From Acinetobacter pittii ANC 4050 (lineage in GTDB: Bacteria; Pseudomonadota; Gammaproteobacteria; Pseudomonadales; Moraxellaceae), in contig NZ_KB976987.1 in assembly GCF_000399685.1 (NCBI RefSeq), positions 1,300,954 through 1,364,953 on the forward strand: a stretch of 64,000 nucleotides of DNA, in the 5' to 3' direction. Made by a program: the position numbers and the translations under genes. Below are positions 26,314 to 35,482 of this stretch, piece after piece. Every line of letters begins with the position of its first letter. Position 1 is the stretch's first letter. The notes under the pieces are model-generated. The model was not told the origin of the DNA. It saw only the letters and a list, made by a program, of their open reading frames with translations, and searched no databases.

Positions 26314-27729
26314 ATGGACTCATCGGCTGGGAAATCTAATAATAGTTTCATAGAAAATCGAAGCATTGATTTTATTCCAGAAAATGAAAGACATGGAGGT
26401 GTTTTTGCTCAATTCACCCTATGGTTCGGTGCCAACTTACAAATCACAGCCATTGTGACAGGTGCTCTTGCCGTTGTTTTAGGTGGGGATGTTTTTTGGT
26501 CTATTATTGGTTTATTGGTAGGACAATGTTTTGGTGCTGCCGTCATGGCGCTACATGCTGCCCAAGGTCCTAAACTTGGCCTTCCTCAAATGATTTCAAG
26601 TCGTGTGCAATTTGGGGTATATGGTGCATGTATTCCAATCATACTCGTTTGCCTCATGTATATTGGCTTTACCGCAACTGGAGAGGTATTAGCCGGTAAA
26701 GCAATTGCACATCTAGCACATGTCAGTAATACAACTGGCATCTTAATTTATGCAAGTTTAATTATTTTATTCGCAACGATTGGATACCGTTTAATTCATT
26801 TGGTAGGCAAAGTAGCTAGTATTATTGGTTTGATCGCTTTTGTGATTATTCTGACTCAAATCTTAGCACTTTCTGATTTTTCTGAACTCTTAGCCGTACG
26901 TCATTTCAGTTGGTCTTCATTTTTGTTAGCAGTTTCACTTTCTGCTTCTTGGCAAATCTCTTTTGGACCATATGTTGCAGATTATTCTCGTTATCTTCCA
27001 ACTAAAACATCTTCATCTCGTGTTTTTTGGGCTGTCGGCTTAGGTTCTTTAATTGGCTCACAAATTTCTATGAGCTTAGGTGTTTTGATCGCTCAGGTTG
27101 CAAACGGCAATTTTGTTGGAAATGAAGTTCAATATGTTGTTGGCATGAATCCAATTGCTCTAGTTGTTACCTTTTTATATTTTAGTATTGCTTTTGGAAA
27201 AGTTACTCTGACGACCTTAAACGCCTATGGTAGTTTTATGTGTATTGCTACGGTTTGGAATAGTTTCAAATCGACGAATCAAATCTCAAAAATAACCAGA
27301 TTACTCATAGTCCTTGCTATGGTTGTAATTTCAACCTTTATCGCAATTATAGGTGAGCATACGTTTTTAACTGCTTTTAAAGCATTTATTTTATTTTTAC
27401 TTACCTTTTTTATTCCATGGAGCGCCATTAATCTTGTTGATTATTATTTTATCTCTAAAGAAGAATGTGATGTAGATGCGCTCTATGATCCAAATGGCAA
27501 GTATGGCCGTTGGAATCGGATTGGGATTACCTGCTACTTTTTAGGTATTTTGATTCAACTGCCATTTATTGATAGTAAATTCTATACAGGTCAAATTGCG
27601 GCAATGTTAGGAGGAATCGATTTATCGTGGCTTGTAGGCCTTATCTCTACTGCCTTGATTTACTATATTTTCGCCAAAAAAGCTCAAATCAAATTTTCAA
27701 AACAATTAGTGATTGATCAAATCAAATAA
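26314..27729 (+). CDS. NCS1-family nucleobase permease (cytosine/purine type)
   Basis: 471 residues with about 12 hydrophobic helices. The N-terminus ENERHGGVFAQFTLWFGANLQITAIVTGAL is the hallmark NCS1 opening (R-x-G...F..WFGAN), and SASWQISFGPYVADYSRYLP lies at the substrate helix. NCS1 members import cytosine, purines, allantoin, hydantoins or thiamine with protons or sodium; CodB/purine-type substrate is likely but not provable. Strong GGAGAG ribosome site. Single gene with a hairpin at its end. Confidence 0.9.
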   Translation: MDSSAGKSNNSFIENRSIDFIPENERHGGVFAQFTLWFGANLQITAIVTGALAVVLGGDVFWSIIGLLVGQCFGAAVMALHAAQGPKLGLPQMISSRVQFGVYGACIPIILVCLMYIGFTATGEVLAGKAIAHLAHVSNTTGILIYASLIILFATIGYRLIHLVGKVASIIGLIAFVIILTQILALSDFSELLAVRHFSWSSFLLAVSLSASWQISFGPYVADYSRYLPTKTSSSRVFWAVGLGSLIGSQISMSLGVLIAQVANGNFVGNEVQYVVGMNPIALVVTFLYFSIAFGKVTLTTLNAYGSFMCIATVWNSFKSTNQISKITRLLIVLAMVVISTFIAIIGEHTFLTAFKAFILFLLTFFIPWSAINLVDYYFISKEECDVDALYDPNGKYGRWNRIGITCYFLGILIQLPFIDSKFYTGQIAAMLGGIDLSWLVGLISTALIYYIFAKKAQIKFSKQLVIDQIK

Positions 27730-27740
27730 TTAAACTAAAC

Positions 27741-27772
27741 AAGCTATCAAAGTTGATCACCTTGATAGCTTA
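27741..27772. terminator. Hairpin between the NCS1 and PACE genes
   Basis: AAGCTATCAA (27741-27750) pairs with TTGATAGCTT (27762-27771). The flanking T/A runs are weak, so this is a modest terminator for the two convergent genes. Confidence 0.6.
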
Positions 27773-27789
27773 TTAATATGATTTGGCGA

Positions 27790-28227
27790 CTATTCTTGTA
27801 GAGCTTTAGCTTGTGCCGAAGTGGGCAAACCAAATAACTTATCAAAGCTCCAATTAAATATAAAAGTATAGATAGGAATAATGATAATAAAGGCCACATC
27901 TAACCAAAAAGCAGCAACCAGAGAAATATCCATCCACCACGAAATAAGAGGGATCAAAAATAAGACTAAGGTAAGTTGGAAACCAATAGCATGCCCCACT
28001 CTACGCTTAACTGTACGGACATTACTGCTTTGTCTGGCTTCCCACTTCTCATATAAAATATTGTAAATAAAGTTCCAAGTTACAGCGATGGTCGTAATCA
28101 TGACAGAGAGTGGTCCTGTATGTTCAACACTATCACCTGCCAAAATCGCTAACCCTACTGATGAAATAATCATTCCGATTACTTCATAAGAAGATACATA
28201 TACAATTCGACGCTTTATACCTTGCAT
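27790..28227 (-). CDS. PACE-family multidrug/biocide efflux transporter
   Basis: 145 residues from the ATG at 28227. Two tandem bacterial transmembrane pair domains of the PACE (AceI) family are visible: RRIVYVSSYEVIGMIISSVGLAIL with the conserved membrane Glu, then TIAVTWNFIYNILYEKWE; and RVGHAIGFQLTLVLFLIPLISWWM, then FWLDVAFIIIIPIYTFIFNWSFDKLFG. AceI exports chlorhexidine and short polyamines. This is a paralogue-type protein with modest similarity to AceI as I recall it, so the substrate is open. It is divergent from a LysR regulator 89 bp away. Confidence 0.9.
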   Translation of the reverse strand: MQGIKRRIVYVSSYEVIGMIISSVGLAILAGDSVEHTGPLSVMITTIAVTWNFIYNILYEKWEARQSSNVRTVKRRVGHAIGFQLTLVLFLIPLISWWMDISLVAAFWLDVAFIIIIPIYTFIFNWSFDKLFGLPTSAQAKALQE

Positions 28228-28316
28228 AATCAACAAACTCTGCTTAATTCTTTATATTTTAATTTCAGTCAAAATCATATATAAAGTTAATAGCTTTCAG
28301 TTCAACTGATATCAAA

Positions 28317-29201
28317 ATGAATTTTAACAGTGAAAATATTGAATTATTTATTACCGTACTCGATACAGGTTCTTTCTCTGCAGCTGCCCGTAAACTAAAT
28401 CGGGTACCCTCAGCAGTAAGTATGGCCGTAGCTAATTTAGAGGCAGAATTGGGTTACACCTTATTTGAGCGTACCCCTCGTAAGGTCATTCCAACCGCCA
28501 CAGCATTAGCTTTGGAACCTCAAGCACGGATTATTTCTGAACAACTTAGGCTATTTAGTACTCACGCCCATGAACTATCTTTAGGACTTGAAAGTAAATT
28601 GCGGATTGGGGTGGTCTCAGACGTAAATACCAAATTATTATTTAATTCAATAAAAAAGTTAGCTGATAAATTTCCCTTGCTGAATATAGAAGTTATTACT
28701 GGGCCTCAAGATGACATTGTTAATTTACTTTATACAGAGCAAATTAGTCTTTGCTTAGCAGGTTCAGACCTCAATATAAAAATGCGTGAGAATCTACAAT
28801 TGGTAATGACTGAAACAGTAGTGGCTACTATTTCGTCTAGCCATACTCTTCTACAAGAAAAATCAAAGCAGTTTTCTATTGAGGAGTTAATCAATATTAG
28901 ACAAATTGTTGTGGCGAGTAGTGAACATGAAATGACAGATCCCCGTTCAATTATTGGTGCAATGTACTGGAAAACGAATAGTCTACAAACAGCAATTAAT
29001 ATGGTTGAAGCAGGACTTGGCTGGGGAAATTTTCCTTTATCTCTAGTCCAAGAAAAAATCGATCAAGGTTATTTAGTGCTTTTAGATTTTAAAAATACAA
29101 AAAATCATTTACCCCTATCAATCTATTTAATTTGGCTTCAAGATCGCCCTTTACCTAAAGCAGCACGCGAGCTAATTCAAATTATTCAAGAAAATTTATA
29201 A
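28317..29201 (+). CDS. LysR-family regulator divergent from the PACE gene
   Basis: 294 residues. The N-terminal winged helix-turn-helix is clear (ENIELFITVLDTGSFSAAARKLNRVPSAVSMAVANLEAELGYTLFER). The remainder is the effector domain. The short 89-bp spacer to the PACE efflux gene makes control of that gene likely, as in AceR/AceI of A. baumannii. AT-rich codon use toward the C-terminus resembles the neighbouring accessory DNA. Confidence 0.9.
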   Translation: MNFNSENIELFITVLDTGSFSAAARKLNRVPSAVSMAVANLEAELGYTLFERTPRKVIPTATALALEPQARIISEQLRLFSTHAHELSLGLESKLRIGVVSDVNTKLLFNSIKKLADKFPLLNIEVITGPQDDIVNLLYTEQISLCLAGSDLNIKMRENLQLVMTETVVATISSSHTLLQEKSKQFSIEELINIRQIVVASSEHEMTDPRSIIGAMYWKTNSLQTAINMVEAGLGWGNFPLSLVQEKIDQGYLVLLDFKNTKNHLPLSIYLIWLQDRPLPKAARELIQIIQENL

Positions 29202-29323
29202 ATTTTCATATGTGAATCATAAAAACTTATAGGTATTTTTATGAGGTCAATTCTTGTTAAATCTATTTTCTTTAAAGTTTGAGCTTATTACTCTGTACTA
29301 TTTTTACCACTATTGTTAAAAGC

Positions 29324-29352
29324 AAAAAGCCTACTCAAAAAGTAGGCTTTTT
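29324..29352 (+). terminator. Terminator downstream of the LysR gene
   Basis: AAAAAGCCTACT / AGTAGGCTTTTT, a perfect 12-bp stem. It stands 120 bp after the LysR stop. Confidence 0.8.
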
Positions 29353-30340
29353 ACTGTATTTCAGGATTAAGCAATAATATTTTATTTTGTAAAAAATACA
29401 CTTATACTTTATTAAACCCAAGTGTTTTAGTCAAGAATAAAATTGATTAGATACAAAGAATTACATTCTTATAATGATACCCATTTTTTAAGTTTTATAT
29501 GGAAAATATTTTAGAAAAAAGAAGGTTATTTCAATGATAAAAACTTACATTCTCTTCCCTAAAAAGCTTATCCATTTTTAGTAAAACACAACCAACAAAT
29601 AAAGAATAAATATTATATTTTTAAATTAATTAAATTCACATATTTAGAAATTAGAAATACATTTATTCATTACTTCTATATTTCAAAGTAATTGCTTTAC
29701 TACTTCAATTACACTTTTTATCAATATAATTGGACATAACTTTATTCTAAAATTTTAATTTTATATTTTTTCTAAAATCATTAACAAGACCTCACTTAAG
29801 TTATTTTACCGAATAATTTTTTAATATTATACATTTACAACCACTTCGTTAAAATTCTAATAAATTAAAATTATAGACAGTATTTTTCAATAAATATGAT
29901 TTTTAAAATGATGCTTTCTATATTTTAGAACTTAATTTCAATACATACAAAATTTGTATTTTGTTTATATTTAAGTATTTTGTATAACTTTAGCTAATAT
30001 ACTATTATTTACTACAAACAAATAAAATACAAAAATGATCACATTTTAAACAAAGACATTCTATATAAGTTAATCATGCAAATTGAAAAAATATTTATTT
30101 CACTAACATGACAAACTACTGAAATAAGCTCTAATTGATCGATAAATAACTAAGTTCACTTTACTCATGAAGTAAACATACGCTAGAATCGCTATCGCTT
30201 GTAATATTTAACCAATAAATCACAATATTTTTTGAGTTTACGTTACGTCTACTTCAGAAAATGACTTGTGTTTAATTCAAAAATTGATTAGTATTGCACG
30301 CACTGAAAAGCCTTGAGATTAAAAGCTTTTCTGACTTATA
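29353..30340. other. Gene-free, extremely AT-rich stretch before the tRNA
   Basis: About 1 kb of A/T-dominated DNA. Reading it on both strands I find only very short frames (for example 12 codons from an ATG at 29501) and no family-like protein. No clear repeats, insertion sequence or attachment-site duplication of the tRNA end were seen. It may be decayed mobile DNA or a nucleoid-protein binding region. Confidence 0.45.
30266..30294 (+). promoter_or_regulatory. Candidate tRNA promoter
   Basis: TTGTGT (30266-30271) and TAGTAT (30289-30294) with a 17-bp spacer lie about 46 bp ahead of the tRNA. GC-rich TGCACGC after the -10 resembles the discriminator of stringently controlled stable-RNA promoters. 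Confidence 0.45.
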
Positions 30341-30417
<77 letters not shown>

Positions 30418-30425
30418 AATTCGAA

Positions 30426-30459
30426 CCTCATAAACTAAAAAGTTTATGGGGTTTTTTAA
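30426..30459 (+). terminator. tRNA terminator
   Basis: CCTCATAAAC pairs with GTTTATGGGG (one G-T) around TAAAAA, then a run of Ts, directly after the tRNA. Confidence 0.85.
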
Positions 30460-30598
30460 TAATTATCTAAATAAAATGGTTTCCGCTCCTTTAAACAATA
30501 TTCAAAACTTAATTAACAAATTGTAAAGTTTATTTTATCTTAAAGTTTTAATTGCTTTTAAATACCTTCTTCTAAACTGAATATTCCTATCTCTTCTA

Positions 30599-31462
30599 TT
30601 AAGCTAAAATTTGCTTCTGCAACAGCTCTGTATGTTCTAATTGAGCATCCCAAAACTTTTCCCACAAATCACAATACTCTAAGCATAACTTTTCAATATA
30701 GTTATAATCTTCTTCTGTACAAGCTTGCATCAAGACATACCATAAGTCTTCTTCATGGTCATCATCTGCGGCTTCTGCACTTTCATCCTCAGATATCCCA
30801 TGTACATGGTAATAACCACCACCCTCCACGTCCAGACCTACTGCTTTGGTGGCTTTACGTAACGGTGGGCTATAAAGAATAACTTCTTCCTCTGCAACTG
30901 CTAATAATGCTGAAACAGCCTTATAGTCATCATAAGCATTTTCTAAAAACACCCTGACTTGCTTTGCAATTTCAGAGGGTTGATACGTGAGGCGATCTTG
31001 TTCTGTAATACCAAAATCATTCAATATATCTTCAAATAGCGGATAGTGAGCATATTCAGGATTCCCCTGATAGTAACCGTCTTTATCTAAACCTGGACGA
31101 AATCCAAACTCATCAAAAATATTTAAACTCAAAAGAAAGCGCGGATACATTTTTGCACCTGCATGTAATCTTGGCTCTAATTGTTTTGTTTGAAATTGTG
31201 CCATGAGCAAAGCATCGGTGAAAGTTTGAACAATTGCGTGACGGTATTCTAAATGAATTTTTTTTAAATCTTCTTTATTAATTTTGCCATTATTTAAAGT
31301 ATCAATTGCCGAATGATGAGATACAGGGTGTTCAGCAATTTTCGCCCTCAAACGGGTCAAAAAGTTTAAATTTTTTTCCCATAATTCGGCTGAAATGCTT
31401 TGCTTCATCCCTGCAAGTGCTTTCTTTCTAGGATTATTAAAATTCTCAAATTTCTTAGGCAT
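30599..31462 (-). CDS. Haem-oxygenase-fold, iron-containing redox enzyme family protein
   Basis: 287 residues from the ATG at 31462 (MPKKFENF); a start four codons earlier is possible. The helical pattern and segments LKKIHLEYRHAIVQTFTDALLMAQF, VSALLAVAEEEVILYSPPLRKA and GGGYYHVHGISEDESAEA fit the haem-oxygenase-like (HDO/PqqC/TenA-like) superfamily, where Glu and His side chains bind iron. The full ligand set cannot be confirmed by eye. A very acidic loop (ESAEAADDDHEED) is unusual. It is divergent from a TetR regulator with a Fur box between them, which suits an iron protein. Confidence 0.68.
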   Translation of the reverse strand: MPKKFENFNNPRKKALAGMKQSISAELWEKNLNFLTRLRAKIAEHPVSHHSAIDTLNNGKINKEDLKKIHLEYRHAIVQTFTDALLMAQFQTKQLEPRLHAGAKMYPRFLLSLNIFDEFGFRPGLDKDGYYQGNPEYAHYPLFEDILNDFGITEQDRLTYQPSEIAKQVRVFLENAYDDYKAVSALLAVAEEEVILYSPPLRKATKAVGLDVEGGGYYHVHGISEDESAEAADDDHEEDLWYVLMQACTEEDYNYIEKLCLEYCDLWEKFWDAQLEHTELLQKQILA

Positions 31463-31564
31463 ATCCGCTCTCATTAAACTTATTAAAGCCTGTCCGATTT
31501 TTACATATTTTATTATAAAAACAATGACTTAAATTAATATTTAAACATGTTCCATCATTAATTA

Positions 31565-31593
31565 ATATTAGAAGTAAAATCATACGAAATCAA
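31565..31593 (-). promoter_or_regulatory. Candidate promoter for the haem-oxygenase-fold gene
   Basis: On the minus strand TTGATT (31593-31588) and TAATAT (31570-31565) are spaced by 17 bp, about 100 bp before the ATG at 31462. Confidence 0.45.
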
Positions 31594-31617
31594 ATAGAAA
31601 ATTTAAAAAAAATCCAA

Positions 31618-31636
31618 TTAAATGATAATCATTATC
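31618..31636. promoter_or_regulatory. Fur box
   Basis: TTAAATGATAATCATTATC matches the 19-bp Fur consensus GATAATGATAATCATTATC at 16 of 19 positions, all mismatches being in the first three bases. It lies 156 bp from the minus-strand gene start and 106 bp from the TetR start, just upstream of a possible TetR promoter (TTGAAT 31648-31653, TATCAT 31671-31676, 17-bp spacer). Iron-dependent control of one or both genes is likely. Confidence 0.72.
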
Positions 31637-31741
31637 ACAATATAAACTTGAATCAATTTCAGTTTTTTATTATCATAATTTGTATTAAAAATTTAATATT
31701 TTAGATTAAGTTATAATTAGTTTTAACTATATGGAATAGTA

Positions 31742-32314
31742 ATGTCAAAAAAAGAAGATATTATAAATACTGCTTTAAATTTATTTAATCAGATTGGATA
31801 CAATGCTACTGGTGTTGACCGTATTATTGCTGAATCAAATGTTGCAAAGATGACTTTTTATAAATATTTTCCTTCAAAGGAAAATTTAATTATGGAGTGT
31901 TTGCAACATCGGAATATAAATATTCAAAACTCAATCAATGCACAATTAAATTTACATCAAGATGCCAGCCCTCTTGAAAAAATCCATATTATTTTTAATT
32001 GGTATATTGAGTGGATCAATAGCGAAACCTTTAATGGATGTTTATTTAAAAAAGCATTTATTGAAGTATCTAAACAATATACTTCAATTCGTGAACCATT
32101 TTACGAATATACAAAATGGCTCACTAATTTATTGCATGAAAAGCTCACTCAATTAGGTATAAAAAATCCTACTCCTCTTGTTCATATTATTATTTCTATT
32201 ATTGATGGAATGATTATTGATGGCACCACGGATAAAAACCTGATTAATCCAGAAAAGATTTGGCAATATATTGAATATTTAATTAATGAAGAGATCCCTC
32301 AGCAAGTCTCATAG
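31742..32314 (+). CDS. TetR-family transcriptional regulator
   Basis: 190 residues. The N-terminal helix-turn-helix is clear (KEDIINTALNLFNQIGYNATGVDRIIAESNVAKMTFYKYFPSKENLI, about 4-50). The C-terminal ligand domain is of the type seen in AcrR-like repressors and is AT-rich in codon use. Divergent from the haem-oxygenase-fold gene, across the Fur box. It does not look co-transcribed with the acyltransferase 187 bp downstream, though that is possible. Confidence 0.9.
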   Translation: MSKKEDIINTALNLFNQIGYNATGVDRIIAESNVAKMTFYKYFPSKENLIMECLQHRNINIQNSINAQLNLHQDASPLEKIHIIFNWYIEWINSETFNGCLFKKAFIEVSKQYTSIREPFYEYTKWLTNLLHEKLTQLGIKNPTPLVHIIISIIDGMIIDGTTDKNLINPEKIWQYIEYLINEEIPQQVS

Positions 32315-32501
32315 TTTTAATATTCTTCAGGTTTATTATTTTCATAAAAAGTTTGAGAGAAAAATAAAAAATAAATTTTCAAACAATTTAGAGCTTACTT
32401 CATCCTTAATTTTGGTGCCCTACTTTAGCTTTCATAATTTCTCTAGGCTTTTCTACAAACTCATATTAGAATCCTGAAAATTTATCAACTTGCACTGATC
32501 T

Positions 32502-33047
32502 ATGAAAAAATTTCTAGGTAATTCTATCTTTAAAGCCGTTGGTTGGACCTACAATGTAGATCCTAAAATTCTTGAGAAAAAACAAGTTATTATTGGCTTT
32601 GAACATACATCAAATCTAGATGCAGTGTTATCGATTGCTCTCTTCCAAATTTTAGATATAAAAATTCATACTTTAATAAAAAAGGAACTTTTTAAAGGCC
32701 CGCTTAAACCACTTTTAGAAAAGCTAGGTGGTATTCCAGTTGATCGCAAAGCAAGTAAAGATATTGTTTCTCAGATGGTTGAACAATTTCAAACGCATGA
32801 AACTTTTAACTTAGTGATTGCTCCTGAAGCTACTCGCGCTAAAGATGGTTCAGAACGCAAACCTATCCGTACCGGTTTTTGGCATATTGCTAAAGCAGCC
32901 AATGTTCCAATCGTTTTAATGTATGCCAATGCTCGAAGTAAACAAGGTGGGATTTTAGGTAAAATTTATCCAACAGATTTACAAAAAGATTTGGAAACAA
33001 TTAAAGAACTATATGCACAATTTGATATAGATGTGAAAATTAACTAA
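32502..33047 (+). CDS. PlsC-type 1-acylglycerol-3-phosphate acyltransferase family protein
   Basis: 181 residues, shorter than housekeeping PlsC and without clear membrane helices. The catalytic HX4D motif is EHTSNLDA (His-x4-Asp), followed by KKELFKGPLKPLLEKLGGIPVDR and IAPEATRAK, a variant of the EGTR motif. It resembles the small acyltransferases found in Acinetobacter and Bacteroidetes that may acylate lipids other than lysophosphatidate. Acceptor unknown. Confidence 0.85.
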   Translation: MKKFLGNSIFKAVGWTYNVDPKILEKKQVIIGFEHTSNLDAVLSIALFQILDIKIHTLIKKELFKGPLKPLLEKLGGIPVDRKASKDIVSQMVEQFQTHETFNLVIAPEATRAKDGSERKPIRTGFWHIAKAANVPIVLMYANARSKQGGILGKIYPTDLQKDLETIKELYAQFDIDVKIN

Positions 33048-33207
33048 ATCAAATTGGACTTAATTTGACCTAATCTCAGTCATTAGGTCTTAAGCTTATT
33101 GTTCTTATTCAATTGGCTAACAAAACGCAGGGCAACAGTTTTCAACAAAACCATGCCTATGCTAATATTCTAGCACTTTTGCATTTTCTTTTTTGGAGTT
33201 CACGTCC

Positions 33208-33957
33208 ATGGCGGGTCATTCTAAATGGGCCAATATTAAGCATCGTAAAGCGAAACAAGATGCAAGTCGCGGTAAAGTTTTTACTAAATATATTCGTGAA
33301 ATTGTGACTGCTGCCAAACTTGGTGGTGGAGATGCTGCTAGCAACCCTCGTCTGCGTGCAGTAGTTGAAAAAGCACTCTCAGTTAATATGACACGTGACA
33401 CCATTAACCGTGCGATCCAACGTGGTGCTGGTGGTGAAGATAATGATGATTTAAAAGAAGTAACTTACGAAGGTTATGGCGTTGGTGGTGTTGCTGTTCT
33501 TGTTGAAACAATGACAGATAACTTAAACCGTACCGTACCAGACGTACGTCACTGCTTTAGTAAGACAAATGGTAACTTAGGAACTGCGGGTTCTGTATCT
33601 TATCTATTTACTAAACGTGGTGAGATTACTTTTGAAGATGTTTCTTTAGAAGATAAAATCATGGAAGTTGCTTTAGAAGCTGGCGCTGAAGATATTGAAG
33701 TTTCAGAAGATGAAATTTTAGTAATTACTTCACCTGAGACCTTTGGTGAAGTTCAAGATGCTCTCGCTGCTGCTGGTTTAAAATCTGACAACGCAGAAGT
33801 TGTGATGAGTCCATCTACAAAAGCTGAAATTACAGATGTTGATCAAGCAAAACAAATTCTAAAAATGATCGATATGTTTGAAGATCTCGATGATGTACAA
33901 AACGTTTATACCAACGTTGAGTTCTCGGATGAGGTTTTAGCTCAATTAGATGCCTAA
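33208..33957 (+). CDS. YebC/PmpR family protein (translation or regulatory factor)
   Basis: 249 residues from the ATG at 33208 ([18 protein letters not shown]), with GGAG in place upstream; a TTG five codons earlier is not needed. The three-domain YebC fold is complete: basic N-terminus, central [29 protein letters not shown], and C-terminal part with [13 protein letters not shown]. The family was long annotated as a transcriptional regulator and recent work links it to relieving ribosome stalling. Confidence 0.95.
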   Translation: MAGHSKWANIKHRKAKQDASRGKVFTKYIREIVTAAKLGGGDAASNPRLRAVVEKALSVNMTRDTINRAIQRGAGGEDNDDLKEVTYEGYGVGGVAVLVETMTDNLNRTVPDVRHCFSKTNGNLGTAGSVSYLFTKRGEITFEDVSLEDKIMEVALEAGAEDIEVSEDEILVITSPETFGEVQDALAAAGLKSDNAEVVMSPSTKAEITDVDQAKQILKMIDMFEDLDDVQNVYTNVEFSDEVLAQLDA

Positions 33958-33977
33958 ATCAGACATTTGAATGAAAG

Positions 33978-34004
33978 AAAACGCACCATCTGGTGCGTTT
34001 TTTT
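33978..34004. terminator. Terminator shared by yebC and the Lrp gene
   Basis: AACGCACCA / TGGTGCGTT stem with a 3-nt loop, A-run left and T7 right, overlapping the 3' end of the minus-strand Lrp gene. Confidence 0.88.
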
Positions 34005-34473
34005 ATAGTTTATTAAGTAAGTTATAGCAGTTAAACACATTATATTTTTTAATGACAAAGCTTGAATGTAAAGCAACAACATTGTCAATTTTTCCAATAC
34101 GTCTTAACAAAATTTCGCTGTAGTCATCCATGTTACGCGCTACAAGTTCTAAAATAAAATCAGCACTTTGCCCTGTCACCAAAAAAGCATTAGTGACTTC
34201 TGGAATTGCTTCTATTTCAGCAAGAAACTTGTCAAACGTTTCACTATCATGCTTGCTTAATGAAACTTGCAATAAAATATGTAAAGTAAATCCAAGCTTA
34301 CTAAAGTTAATTTCCCTTTTAAGCTGGCCCATAATGTTGGCTTCAATCAGGTGCTTGATACGACGATGTACAGAACTGACTGACAGATTGATCCGTTCTG
34401 AAAGCTCATTCAAATTTAGGTCTTCATGAGACAAAATTTCTAGAATTTGTTTATCAAAACGGTCCAACTCCAT
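34003..34473 (-). CDS. Lrp/AsnC-family transcriptional regulator
   Basis: 156 residues from the ATG at 34473 (MELDRFDKQILEILSHEDL), chosen over an upstream start because CTGGAG lies 8 bases ahead and this is the standard Lrp beginning. The helix-turn-helix is LNLNELSERINLSVSSVHRRIKHLIEANIM; the C-terminal RAM ligand domain includes VTNAFLVTGQSADFILELVARNMDDY. It lies beside the gltIJKL transporter on the same strand but 252 bp downstream of gltL, beyond a terminator; regulation of amino-acid uptake is a guess. Confidence 0.92.
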   Translation of the reverse strand: MELDRFDKQILEILSHEDLNLNELSERINLSVSSVHRRIKHLIEANIMGQLKREINFSKLGFTLHILLQVSLSKHDSETFDKFLAEIEAIPEVTNAFLVTGQSADFILELVARNMDDYSEILLRRIGKIDNVVALHSSFVIKKYNVFNCYNLLNKL

Positions 34474-34688
34474 TCTTATCTCCAGCCAGAATTTTACAAT
34501 AAGGACAGTATACCCTATACGACTACTTCTGCATTGAAAATACAAAGGGTTAAAGGCAGCTAAAAACAACTTTGCCAATCAAATGCACCTGCAAACCCTT
34601 CTACACTTTCTACTCGCACACCTTTAATATGGGAAGCTATTCAAGTATCAATCTCTTAGCAAAATATCACTGCTAGTGAAATGAGATT

Positions 34689-34718
34689 AAAAAAAAGAGC
34701 CTTGAAAGGCTCTTTTTT
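34689..34718 (-). terminator. gltIJKL operon terminator
   Basis: AAAAAAGAGCCTT pairs with AAGGCTCTTTTTT around a 2-nt turn, just past the gltL stop on the minus strand. Confidence 0.9.
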
Positions 34719-34725
34719 AAGGGTA

Positions 34726-35469
34726 TTAGTGCATTGCCTGAATTTTTTCCAAGAAGAGTTTCGCACGTTCATGGCGAGCTTCTAAATTATCAAAGAATTC
34801 ATGCGTTGGGCAGTCTTCTAAAATTTTGCCTTCATCCATAAAAATTAAACGGTTAGATACTCTTTTAGCAAAGCCCATTTCATGGGTAACACACATCATG
34901 GTCATGCCTTCATGTGCAAGTTGCACCATAACTTCAAGTACTTCACCAACCATTTCCGGATCAAGTGCAGAAGTTGGTTCGTCAAACAACATACAGATTG
35001 GGTCCATAGACAAACCACGTGCAATTGCTACACGTTGCTGCTGACCACCTGATAACTGACCAGGAAATTTGTCTTTATGAGCGAGTAAACCTACACGCTC
35101 TAAATATTTCAATCCTTTTGCACGAGCATCTGCAACTGAGCGCTTTAAAACTTTAACCTGAGCGATCGTCAAATTTTCCAAAACAGTCATGTGTGGAAAA
35201 AGTTCAAAGTGCTGAAAGACCATTCCTACTCTTGAACGGAATTTAGCAAGATCCGTTTTTGGATCTTTAAGCGAAATTCCATCAACAATAATGTCACCTT
35301 GTTGAAATGGTTCTAAAGCATTTACTGTTTTAATGAGTGTTGATTTTCCTGAACCAGATGGTCCACACACAACAACGACATCACCTTTTTCAATACTCGT
35401 CGTGCAATCTGTTAAAACCTGAAAATCACCATACCATTTAGAGATATGTTGGATGTCTATCATTGGCAT
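34726..35469 (-). CDS. gltL: Glutamate/aspartate ABC transporter ATP-binding protein
   Basis: 247 residues. Walker A is GPSGSGKST (36-44), the ABC signature LSGGQQQR and Walker B MLFDEPTSALDPE follow, and the H-loop His is in VTHEMGF. This is the polar amino-acid (GlnQ/GltL) class of ATPase. Last of the gltI-J-K-L operon, 13 bp after gltK. GGAG is present ahead of the start; a second ATG two codons on is also possible. Confidence 0.93.
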   Translation of the reverse strand: MPMIDIQHISKWYGDFQVLTDCTTSIEKGDVVVVCGPSGSGKSTLIKTVNALEPFQQGDIIVDGISLKDPKTDLAKFRSRVGMVFQHFELFPHMTVLENLTIAQVKVLKRSVADARAKGLKYLERVGLLAHKDKFPGQLSGGQQQRVAIARGLSMDPICMLFDEPTSALDPEMVGEVLEVMVQLAHEGMTMMCVTHEMGFAKRVSNRLIFMDEGKILEDCPTHEFFDNLEARHERAKLFLEKIQAMH

Positions 35470-35482
35470 TTAAAATCTCCAA

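Noticed and set aside
29468..29486. Partial Fur-box resemblance (TATAATGATACCCATT core)
   Set aside because: Only about 13 of 19 positions match and there is no gene nearby to regulate.
32286..32477. 63-codon frame after the TetR gene
   Set aside because: Begins inside the TetR 3' end, lacks a ribosome site and reads like AT-rich intergenic DNA.
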